Source: an uncultured Actinomycetes bacterium (GTDB lineage Bacteria; Actinomycetota; Actinomycetes; Nanopelagicales; Nanopelagicaceae). Taken from it: a stretch of DNA of 6,202 bases. The position numbers and the translations under genes were made by a program. The stretch covers positions 1-6,202 of the forward strand of contig CAIYQS010000159.1 of NCBI GenBank assembly GCA_903928395.1. The letters run 5' to 3'. The notes below the pieces were generated by a model. That model was given only the letters and a program-made list of their open reading frames with translations. It was not told the DNA's origin and searched no databases. Positions 1 to 6,094 of the stretch are shown piece by piece. Every line of letters begins with the position of its first letter. The stretch's first letter is position 1.

Positions 1-233
1 GCGATACCGGTGTTACCACTAGTCGCTTCAACGATGGTTCCACCAGGCTTGAGTGCGCCACTTGCTTCTGCATCATCAACCATGGCGACCGCAAGACGAT
101 CCTTCACAGATGCTGTTGGGTTATAGAACTCAAGCTTTGCCGCGACAGTCGCGGTTGAATTAGGAAATAGGCGCTGGATCTTTACGAGCGGTGTATTTCC
201 AAATACCTCTGAAATATTGTTGTAAATCTTCAT
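1..233 (-). CDS. cysK: Cysteine synthase (O-acetylserine sulfhydrylase), N-terminal part, runs off the left edge
   Basis: This gene encodes a PLP-dependent enzyme that makes L-cysteine from O-acetylserine and sulfide in the cytoplasm. Only residues 1-77 are in the window. It begins MKIYNNISEVFGNTPLVKI, which is the standard start of the family (the GNTPLV strand). The NPTASVKDR motif at residues 38-46 contains the PLP-binding lysine K44. The ATSGNTG loop at residues 70-76 binds the substrate carboxylate. The ATG at 233 is chosen because the family N-terminus starts there and a purine-rich GGGAGAG lies a few bases upstream. The gene has its own roughly 100-base leader with a palindrome, so it is probably transcribed separately from the oxidase gene before it. 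Close relatives (cystathionine beta-synthase, CysM) share these motifs. Without the C-terminal half CysK is the most likely call but not the only one. Confidence 0.93.
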   Translation of the reverse strand, partial: MKIYNNISEVFGNTPLVKIQRLFPNSTATVAAKLEFYNPTASVKDRLAVAMVDDAEASGALKPGGTIVEATSGNTGI

Positions 234-282
234 TGTCTCTCCCGTGCTCGGTGTGAGGTGAAGGTAGCAGGATTAAGCGTCG

Positions 283-299
283 AGTTCTCAGTGAGAACT
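283..299. promoter_or_regulatory. Perfect 17-base palindrome, candidate operator in front of cysK
   Basis: AGTTCTCAGTGAGAACT is an inverted repeat with two 8-base arms around one central base. It is centred 58 bases upstream of the cysK start codon and lies in the only sizeable gap before that gene. Read toward cysK, it is followed about 5 bases later by TTAATC, a possible -10 element. That would put the palindrome over the -35/spacer region, a usual place for a repressor site. The near-zero loop and arm symmetry fit a homodimeric regulator. Which regulator is unknown; a sulfur- or cysteine-responsive one is a guess from the neighbour. The same sequence could fold as a 7-base stem, but no U-tract follows it on either strand, so a terminator role is unlikely. 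Confidence 0.5.
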
Positions 300-334
300 A
301 GTAAGTGCAAGTCATTCGCATTAAAACGAAGACT

Positions 335-1813
335 CTAGACCACTAAGAATTGACCCATCAATCCGCCGTCTTCGTGATTAGCCATATGGCAGTGGTACAT
401 ATAAGCCCAGGTTGAACTTGAGAAATCGGCAAACTTCGCCAGGAAGGTGACTCTCTCATTTCGCTGAATAGAGAAGGTATCTTTCCAACCATTCTCATGG
501 GCTGGAATCGGTCCTGAGCTTCGGGAGATAATCTTGAACTGCACATCATGAATATGAAAGGCATGCCCAAAGATCTGATCGTTTGTGATGGTCCATGCCT
601 CGGTAGCGCCTAACTTCACGCGCTGGTTGATGACCGACATGTCATAGCTCTTACTATCAAAGGTAAATGGTGTGCCTGCTCCCTGATCGTTGATGGCGAT
701 TGTTCGAGAATTTGTAACTTCCGCCTTTGTGGGAAAAGTACTGGCCGCAAGAGTTGTTGGCAGTTTAGTTATTGCGGAACTGGTGGCTTTTATGACTTGA
801 ATTTTCAGAAGGTCAAATTCAGTGTTGTTGAGCAAACTTCCAAATTCACCCGAGGTTGCGGGTTCTGCTCCCCCGTATCCAAATGCTAAGCCCTTGTTAA
901 AGGCGCGGAGTGAAAGCGTGGAACCAACTGCATTGCCGGTTAAATCAACCAGGATTTCATAGCGCTCACCTGGAACCATAATCAATCGCTTAACCGGAAT
1001 CGGCTTTTGAACCAAACCACCATCTGTTGCAATGACGTGGAAGGTGCGTCCATCAGAGAGACCTATGTTGAATACCCGTTCTGATTCAATATTTAGAAGA
1101 CGAAGGCGAACAAATTGAGCAGGAAGTGAGACCTGAGCATTTGCTACCCCATTGGTAAGCAAGGTATCGCCGTAAATAGTGGTCGGACTAATTTGATTGG
1201 TAGCAGAAAGAGAACGGCTTCCAAGAGCAAGTGGAATATCATCAACACCGTAGGTGCGAGGAAGTGCAAGTACCGCCTCAACAGAGTCCTGGACGATAAT
1301 AAATCCTCCGGCTCCCAAAGCTAATTGTTTCTGAGTAGTTTTGTGCATGTGGGGGTGGTACCAATACGTTGCAGCGTTATTCATCATCTTAAATTTAGGT
1401 TTCCACGTCTTGCCCACTTCAATCACCTGCATGGGTCCACCATCCATCTCGGCTGGCAAGTGAATGCCATGCCAATGCGTTGTGGTCTGCTCAGATAAGT
1501 TATTTGTGACGTTGAGTGAAATGTCATCGCCCTTTTTCATGAAGAGCGTAGGTCCCCAGAACCCGACTCCGTTGTAGCTATATGTCTTTGTAAGAGCGCC
1601 GCTGGCAATTTGCTTTGTTGATTTCTGCAGTTTGAGATTGAAATTCTTCCCTGAAAGTACGGGTGGGATATAAAGGGCATTACTTGGAATCGCCGCATCG
1701 GAAGTAGGCGTATCCAATAGATTTGGCACTAGTGCTGCACCGAGAGTAAGACTTCCGGCCTTGAGAAATTTTCTTCTATCCATCCCGGATTGATGCTTAC
1801 TCGGAGTGCTCAT
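335..1813 (-). CDS. Tat-exported multicopper oxidase (laccase/CueO/CotA type)
   Basis: This is a 492-residue three-cupredoxin oxidase that oxidises phenols or metal ions and reduces oxygen to water. Numbering is from the ATG at 1813. A twin-arginine signal (DRRKFLKAG, R13-R14) is followed by a hydrophobic stretch and a likely cleavage site near residue 41, so it acts outside the membrane. All four copper motifs are present: HWHG (H113, H115), YHPHMH (H153, H155), HAFHIH (H417, H420, H422) and HCHMANHEDGGLM (H474, C475, H476, H480, M486). The type 1 ligands should be H417, C475, H480 and axial M486, with the trinuclear site complete. No methionine-rich insert like that of CueO is obvious. A start at TTG 1846 would add 11 residues and has AGAGAGAG 6 bases upstream. 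I prefer ATG 1813, preceded by AGTGAG, which resembles the malF site. It follows the SGNH gene closely and lacks its own visible promoter. The substrate (Cu(I), Mn(II) or phenolics) cannot be told. Confidence 0.93.
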   Translation of the reverse strand: MSTPSKHQSGMDRRKFLKAGSLTLGAALVPNLLDTPTSDAAIPSNALYIPPVLSGKNFNLKLQKSTKQIASGALTKTYSYNGVGFWGPTLFMKKGDDISLNVTNNLSEQTTTHWHGIHLPAEMDGGPMQVIEVGKTWKPKFKMMNNAATYWYHPHMHKTTQKQLALGAGGFIIVQDSVEAVLALPRTYGVDDIPLALGSRSLSATNQISPTTIYGDTLLTNGVANAQVSLPAQFVRLRLLNIESERVFNIGLSDGRTFHVIATDGGLVQKPIPVKRLIMVPGERYEILVDLTGNAVGSTLSLRAFNKGLAFGYGGAEPATSGEFGSLLNNTEFDLLKIQVIKATSSAITKLPTTLAASTFPTKAEVTNSRTIAINDQGAGTPFTFDSKSYDMSVINQRVKLGATEAWTITNDQIFGHAFHIHDVQFKIISRSSGPIPAHENGWKDTFSIQRNERVTFLAKFADFSSSTWAYMYHCHMANHEDGGLMGQFLVV

Positions 1814-1858
1814 GTGAAGCTCACTTTCTTTGTTGGTAGAGATCAAGTTTTGCTCTCT

Positions 1859-2401
1859 CTAAACCACCAAATTATTGGAGATTACGGGAGCTAGTGCGCG
1901 GAACCATTCTTCATAGCCAGCATTATTTAGATGCAAGCCAAAAGTCTCAGGATCAGAACAGTACTTAATTTTCAAAATATCCTGTGTTTCATCTTTAAGT
2001 AAGCCATGAGAATCAAAAAATATGATTCCAAGAGCTTCCAGTTCAGGTTTAATTTCTTTATTAACCTCAATAACGCTCTGTGAAAATTCTCCAGTGCGTG
2101 GAGTCAGCGAATTCCAGATAATCGGTACATCCGGCAGCAGTTTTCTCAAATCATTTGCATTCGCGAGAATATTCCCGATTACATCCTCAATGGGCAATCG
2201 ATATTTGCCGAAGTCGTTTGTACCAATCATCACGATCAGTAATTCTGGTTGTGACTCCACAATGTCATCTACCAAAGCAGCTAAATCAGAGGTCGTGTGA
2301 CCAGGAAAGGCAAAGTTGGTCACATAGTGATCTGGAAGCCAAAACTGCCAAGGTCCTCCGTGAATGATGCTGTCTCCGGCGAAAACAATCCTGCGTTTCA
2401 T
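1859..2401 (-). CDS. SGNH/GDSL-family hydrolase with the usual catalytic Asp replaced
   Basis: This 180-residue protein is a typical single-domain SGNH hydrolase, a family of small esterases, lipases and carbohydrate acetylesterases. Block I is FAGDSIIHGG (nucleophile S11). Block II has G34 in the PGHTTSDL segment. Block III is GTND (N62). Block V carries the catalytic His as FGLHLN (H157). In the family the residue three before that His is normally Asp (DxxH); here it is F154, coded TTT at 1940-1942, so the classic triad is incomplete. D150 or E152 might stand in, or it may work as a Ser-His dyad. No signal peptide is seen, so it should be cytoplasmic. Its ATG overlaps the esterase stop as ATGA, with GGGAAG upstream, which implies translational coupling. 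The partnership with a sugar importer suggests removing acyl groups from sugars, but this is inference. Confidence 0.88.
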   Translation of the reverse strand: MKRRIVFAGDSIIHGGPWQFWLPDHYVTNFAFPGHTTSDLAALVDDIVESQPELLIVMIGTNDFGKYRLPIEDVIGNILANANDLRKLLPDVPIIWNSLTPRTGEFSQSVIEVNKEIKPELEALGIIFFDSHGLLKDETQDILKIKYCSDPETFGLHLNNAGYEEWFRALAPVISNNLVV

Positions 2402-3258
2402 TTACTTCCCTTCTTGAGCCAAAAATCTAGAGCTGCTGGTGCATAACGTGCCCATGTGGCATTGGAATGGGCACCTCTATTCAGTGTCCTTCTCATGAAA
2501 TCACTATTTTCTTTATATCCCTTCGCCTTAATTAAGCGATCCGCGAGATCCTGCGAGTTCTCATACAAGGCGTCCAAGCCCTTTGTGCCTCGACTCATCC
2601 ACAACTTGTGTCTGCCTGGAGCTGGGAAATCCTGCATCATCTTCTCGGCAAGTTGATCTCCGCCGATTACCCAATGAGGAGAGAAACTCAGAGCGGTATG
2701 AAAGAAATCGGGTTCCTTAATTAACGAATAAATGGCCGCCAACCCGCCCATGCTGGCGCCGAGGATTGCGGTCTTCTCTGGTGTGATTTCTTGCCCAAGT
2801 TCTCCTGCAATCGTTGGAACTATCACATCCTTCAACTCCGCGACATGCTGATCGGCCGTTAAAGTTGCTAGGAACGAATCTACATTTCCTTGGTAGAGCC
2901 CGTGACTTTCCTGACTCCAATTTTCACTCTTTGACATGTATTGGGCAGGAACATATTCCTTTAAGCGGCCGAGGTTGTCTGATAAATATGGCGTGTGATA
3001 AACACAAATAACCGTTGGTGCGGTTAATCCATGTTTCGCAAAAACTTTTAGTGCTGATTGTCCCAATTCCCAGGTCGCACGCTGGTGCGGATTGATTGGA
3101 ATGTTCCGCTTATCCAAGACATTTTGCCCATCCAATGCAATCAGAATATGTTCACTCGGTTCGCGAGGCGACCAATAGTCGACTGTTCGACTTCCGAAGC
3201 GAACTTTATGAACTTCTCCCGGCAAACCTCTCACCTGAAAATTCTCAACAGCTATCAC
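2398..3258 (-). CDS. Alpha/beta-hydrolase esterase (Esterase_D / enterochelin-esterase-like)
   Basis: This 286-residue protein resembles the Esterase_D group, which includes Fes-type siderophore esterases, feruloyl esterases and S-formylglutathione hydrolase. The early strand ILIALDGQNVLD (residues 38-49) matches the usual LLDGQN motif. The nucleophile elbow is GASMGG at 167-172 (S169). The catalytic His is likely H264 in RGAHSNATWARY, followed by the family-like spacing to LDFWL. D229 in GTKGLDALY is a candidate acid. No signal peptide or membrane segment is seen, so it is probably cytoplasmic. The start is GTG at 3258: AGGAA lies 4 bases upstream, overlapping the malG stop codon, and no better start is near. 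It lies 7 bases after malG and overlaps the SGNH gene by 4 bases. An acyl-sugar substrate is suggested only by context; a siderophore or other ester is not excluded. Confidence 0.88.
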   Translation of the reverse strand: MIAVENFQVRGLPGEVHKVRFGSRTVDYWSPREPSEHILIALDGQNVLDKRNIPINPHQRATWELGQSALKVFAKHGLTAPTVICVYHTPYLSDNLGRLKEYVPAQYMSKSENWSQESHGLYQGNVDSFLATLTADQHVAELKDVIVPTIAGELGQEITPEKTAILGASMGGLAAIYSLIKEPDFFHTALSFSPHWVIGGDQLAEKMMQDFPAPGRHKLWMSRGTKGLDALYENSQDLADRLIKAKGYKENSDFMRRTLNRGAHSNATWARYAPAALDFWLKKGSK

Positions 3259-3262
3259 TCGA

Positions 3263-3267
3263 TTCCT
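3263..3267 (-). promoter_or_regulatory. Ribosome binding site for the GTG-start esterase
   Basis: Read on the minus strand, AGGAA lies 4 bases before the GTG at 3258 and shares bases with the TAG stop of malG. It supports the non-ATG start and suggests that translation of the esterase follows termination of malG. Confidence 0.6.
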
Positions 3268-4153
3268 ATCCCTTCGTTGATCCGCTGACGAGTCCAGAAA
3301 CCAGAAACTTCTGGAGGAACATAAAGAGGGCTAAAACTGGAATCGTCGCTAGAAGCGCTCCAGCCGTAAAAGGTCCCCAGTTTTTTCCGTATTGACCATA
3401 AATAAACTGCTGCAAGCCGACGGCAACAGTCATATTTTTCCCATCAAGCCCCAGAATTACCGAAGTAATCAGGTACTCATTCAATATTCCGATGAAAGAG
3501 AGAAGCGAAATCACGACAAAGACGGGTACCGCTAGAGGAACGATAATTCTTGTGAAGATTAGAAAGTGACCAGCGCCATCTATTGTCGCTGCTTCATCAA
3601 TCTCACTCGGAATCGTGTCGAAGAAACCTTTCAGCATCCATGTATTTACTCCAAGTGCCGCTCCTCCAAATATGAGGATGAGAGGAAGTTGGTGACCAAG
3701 TCCAAGGAATACAAATGTCTTGCCAAAAGTATTTATTATCAAGAACAAGGTCGTAGCTGCCAATAACTGAGGAAACATCTGAACAATCAAAATTGTGGTG
3801 AGGGTAAGTTTGCGACCTCTAAATCTGTGCCGACTCAGTGAATACGCAGCAAGAGCTCCAATAATGGTCTGCATCGCCGCGGCGCAAATTGCCACAACCA
3901 TTGAATTTCTTACCCATGTAAAGAATGGCTTCTCTTTATTAGAGAACAGCTGTGTGAAGTTAGCCAGACCGCGATGTAAGGGAATCAATTGCTGAGTACT
4001 AATTTGTCCCGTCACATCAAAGGCCGCAGAAATCATCCAAACCAGTGGGAAGAGCGCAAATCCAGCCACGACAACTCCCAGGAGATGTCGCCATAAGACT
4101 TTTCTGAACCAAATCTTCCTTCGTCTTGCGTTAGGAAAGCTTAGGGTTTTCAT
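3266..4153 (-). CDS. malG: MalG-like sugar ABC transporter permease
   Basis: This 295-residue inner-membrane protein is one half of the channel of a maltose/oligosaccharide-type ABC importer. About six hydrophobic segments are visible, near residues 23-45, 82-106, 117-141, 155-176, 201-225 and 262-288. The EAA loop that docks the ATPase is intact: IPSEIDEAATIDGA with E187-A188-A189 and G193, then P206. The C-terminus GLVSGSTKG resembles the GLxxGxxKG tail common in MalG proteins. The ATG at 4153 directly follows the malF stop codon, with GGGG about 8 bases upstream, so the pair is translationally coupled. It should pair with the MalF-like protein and an ATPase (MalK/MsmX type) that is not in this window. 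Substrate specificity cannot be read from it. The malG name rests on similarity of architecture. Confidence 0.94.
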   Translation of the reverse strand: MKTLSFPNARRRKIWFRKVLWRHLLGVVVAGFALFPLVWMISAAFDVTGQISTQQLIPLHRGLANFTQLFSNKEKPFFTWVRNSMVVAICAAAMQTIIGALAAYSLSRHRFRGRKLTLTTILIVQMFPQLLAATTLFLIINTFGKTFVFLGLGHQLPLILIFGGAALGVNTWMLKGFFDTIPSEIDEAATIDGAGHFLIFTRIIVPLAVPVFVVISLLSFIGILNEYLITSVILGLDGKNMTVAVGLQQFIYGQYGKNWGPFTAGALLATIPVLALFMFLQKFLVSGLVSGSTKG

Positions 4154-5689
4154 TTAGTTCACCCCTTCCATCGTCTTCATGCGACGCAATCCATACACTG
4201 AAAGGATGCCAATCAAAATAAAGTTCAAGATCGATAACGCACTAGCTAGTCCATAGTTGCTACCTTCTTGGGAATTGAAAGCCAACTTGTATGTATAAGA
4301 AATCAGAATGTCTGTTGCTCCAGCGTTTCCATTTGTATTAGGGAACGTTGGCCCACCACCAGTTAAGAGATAGATCACTCCAAAATTATTCAAAGCCATA
4401 GCGCCAGATGCCACAAGCAATGGAGCAACCGTACGCATGACCAATGGAAGTTTGATAAGTCCAAAGACCTTTAAAGGTGATGCCCCATCGATTTCAGCAG
4501 CTTCGATAATTTCATTTGGTATCGCCTGAATGGCACCAGTACAAATGAGGAACATGTACGGGAATGTCACCCAGAGCTCAACTATGAGGACCGCTATCCG
4601 AGCCCAGAGAGAATCCGTGAGCCAAGGCGTTGAAATATGGAAAATGCGATCAATCACTCCAGTTTGTGCCGTGAATAGTCCAGACCACACTAAAACGGAG
4701 AGAACACTTGGTATCGCCATAGGAACGATAAAGATTGTTCTGTAAATACGTCTTGAATAGAGCAAAGGCGAATTAAAAATAAGCGCAAGACAAAGCCCCA
4801 TCAGGAAGGATAAAGCGATAAGAATTATCGCGTTTAAGAAAGTCCATGCAAGCACTTTGAGAAGCGGGTGTCGGATATCCGCGTTATGGATGATTGATGT
4901 GAAATTTCGCCAACCCACAGTTGTCTTCCACCCGGGGTAGAGCGCCTCACCGGCCTGGCTAACCATTTGGCCATTGTTATTTGGGTGGTAGCGAACACCA
5001 CTTTCCACGTTTACCAGTTCATCTTTCGCTGGAAAATAAACCAAGCTCGGTTTGGAAACCTGCAAAGTTTGTAGATCTTGGGCTTGCAGCACCAATCCAC
5101 TCTTGAGCTTTACTTGAATATCTCCCAGATCTCCAGAAACCGCTTCGGTTTCATTCGAATTGAGAAGTCGAAATCCGTGCACCTTCTCAATGGAACTATC
5201 GGATGATTTAACAATCTGCGAAACTTGAAGCTGTTCAAGTGAGGAACTATTTCCAACCCACCAGGAATCCTTGGGATATTCAAAAATGAGAAAAAGTTTC
5301 TTTGAACTGTTTTCAATGGCCGCCCTAAAAGTTACGGGACCGGCATTTGTAATTGGAACTTTTGAGTTTTCAATAATTGTCGATATCGCCTGAGTTTTCG
5401 AGATCTCATGCCCATTGGAGTCATTTGTAAATGCAACATATCCAGAATAGAACGATGGATAAATCTGAAAGAGGACGAGGAAGAGAACTCCTGGGACCAA
5501 GTACTTTGCGGGAACTTTTTTGTGAAAAGTGTAAAGGTAGATAAGAATGCCGGCCGAGCATATGAAGAATACGCCTAAGAACCAGGCTCTACTTTGAAGG
5601 AATCGAACGCCAACGTAGAACAGACTCAACGCAATTGAATAAGTGAGTGCGTACTTAAGGAGTGTCCCCCTTGAAACTCTCACTTTCAT
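4154..5689 (-). CDS. malF: MalF-like sugar ABC transporter permease with large extracytoplasmic domain
   Basis: This 511-residue permease matches the architecture and length of E. coli MalF. Three hydrophobic segments (about residues 14-31, 36-54 and 62-84) are followed by a polar region of about 185 residues (85-270), corresponding to the P2 domain that contacts the binding protein. The C-terminal half holds further membrane segments. The EAA loop is IPNEIIEAAEIDGAS, with E397-A398-A399, G402 and P415. LLTGGGPTFPN and DILISYTYKLAF near 441-471 are typical of MalF proteins. The ATG at 5689 has GGTGAG 5 bases upstream. It stands 108 bases after the malE remnant, past a hairpin, and its stop abuts malG. 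The P2 sequence looks diverged, so the sugar is uncertain: maltodextrin is the family default, not a demonstrated substrate. Confidence 0.94.
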   Translation of the reverse strand: MKVRVSRGTLLKYALTYSIALSLFYVGVRFLQSRAWFLGVFFICSAGILIYLYTFHKKVPAKYLVPGVLFLVLFQIYPSFYSGYVAFTNDSNGHEISKTQAISTIIENSKVPITNAGPVTFRAAIENSSKKLFLIFEYPKDSWWVGNSSSLEQLQVSQIVKSSDSSIEKVHGFRLLNSNETEAVSGDLGDIQVKLKSGLVLQAQDLQTLQVSKPSLVYFPAKDELVNVESGVRYHPNNNGQMVSQAGEALYPGWKTTVGWRNFTSIIHNADIRHPLLKVLAWTFLNAIILIALSFLMGLCLALIFNSPLLYSRRIYRTIFIVPMAIPSVLSVLVWSGLFTAQTGVIDRIFHISTPWLTDSLWARIAVLIVELWVTFPYMFLICTGAIQAIPNEIIEAAEIDGASPLKVFGLIKLPLVMRTVAPLLVASGAMALNNFGVIYLLTGGGPTFPNTNGNAGATDILISYTYKLAFNSQEGSNYGLASALSILNFILIGILSVYGLRRMKTMEGVN

Positions 5690-5739
5690 AGGATCTCACC
5701 ATTCCAAGAGCGTAGGTCAAATTATCTGATGTTTTTCAT

Positions 5740-5782
5740 AAAAAGAGTGGTCCTGGAGCATTACCCCTACTGCGCCAGGACC
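5740..5782 (-). terminator. Hairpin terminator/attenuator between malE remnant and malF
   Basis: On the minus strand, GGTCCTGG (5782-5775) and CCAGGACC (5756-5749) form a perfect 8-base stem with an 18-base loop. An inner GC/GC pair past a mismatch could extend it. Four bases later comes TTTTT (5744-5740). It follows the malE stop by 15 bases and precedes malF by about 50. In binding-protein operons a hairpin here commonly lets malE be expressed above the permeases by partial termination or by blocking 3' decay. The 4-base gap before the short U-run suggests leaky termination. Confidence 0.65.
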
Positions 5783-5797
5783 CCTCGTTATCTTTAT

Positions 5798-6061
5798 TTA
5801 GCCAAGTGCTGTAGTTAGATTCTTAGAAGCAGATTGCATAGCTGCTCCGAACTTAGACTTACCAGAAGCCCAGTCAGCAAAAGCATTGTTCCAATATGTC
5901 CAGACGGAATTCATTGCTGCGATATTAGGCATTGGAATGCACTGTGCACCATAGGCACCGAACTTACCTATAACGCTATTGCTATCAATATTTGCAGCCG
6001 CTGCCATGCTTGCAGGGTATGAATTGTTCTTCGAGCTAAGAGCGCTCTGGAAATCAGCTGA
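5798..6061 (-). pseudogene. malE: 3' remnant of a MalE-like sugar-binding protein gene, cut by an IS element
   Basis: These 87 codons encode the C-terminal lobe end of an extracellular solute-binding protein, the usual first component of a MalEFG importer. The segment IPMPNIAAMNSVWTYW matches the PMPNIPEM-x-x-VW motif of maltose-type binding proteins and is followed by an amphipathic tail (ADWASGKSKFGAAMQSA) ending LTTALG. Full-length members have roughly 400 residues plus a lipoprotein signal, so most of the gene is missing. Going upstream, binding-protein-like sequence (SADFQSALS) is lost at about 6061, where the putative IS end begins. In the same frame a TAA lies at 6095. No start with a Shine-Dalgarno site is present, so this piece is probably not translated alone. 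Its place and strand next to malFG show it was the partner binding protein. Assembly error at a repeat is the main alternative. Confidence 0.75.
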
Positions 6062-6088
6062 TGGACCTGAGCGATATTTACTAGACAC
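6062..6088. repeat. Probable terminal inverted repeat of the IS element
   Basis: Reading inward from the malE border on the plus strand, the sequence starts TGGACCTG and runs to CTAGACAC about 27 bases in. This resembles the general pattern of IS3-family ends (TG at the tip, a GACAC-type block about 20-25 bases in). I recognise this from memory of the family style. The matching left end is outside the window, so the repeat cannot be confirmed. Confidence 0.45.
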
Positions 6089-6094
6089 TTTCGG

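Noticed and set aside
283..299. The cysK-leader palindrome read as a terminator for the oxidase operon
   Set aside because: It can fold as a 7-base stem with a 3-base loop, but no T-tract follows on either strand and GC content is modest. An operator fits better.
315..330. Small hairpin (TTCG...CGAA) after the oxidase stop as a terminator
   Set aside because: The stem is only 4 bases and lacks a following U-run in the transcribed direction.
2022..2300. Open frame of 92 codons on the plus strand inside the SGNH gene
   Set aside because: It is antisense to a gene with clear motifs, has no recognisable domain, and similar plus-strand open frames occur across the other minus-strand genes.
3058..3395. 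Overlapping plus-strand open frames across the esterase/malG junction
   Set aside because: They run opposite to two well-supported coding genes and show no family motif or convincing start site.
5110..5316. Second minus-strand open frame inside the MalF P2 region
   Set aside because: It is an out-of-frame shadow of malF. The malF frame continues through with membrane segments and the EAA motif downstream.
5721..5726. GATAAT on the minus strand as a -10 box for a separate malF promoter
   Set aside because: No reasonable -35 element lies 16-18 bases upstream; the sequence there is the terminator U-run. The TTGACC just downstream lacks a matching -10.
5798..6088. A short intact 96-residue protein starting at GTG 6088
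   Set aside because: There is no Shine-Dalgarno site, the first nine codons fall within the putative IS end, and the rest matches only the C-terminus of a much longer binding protein.
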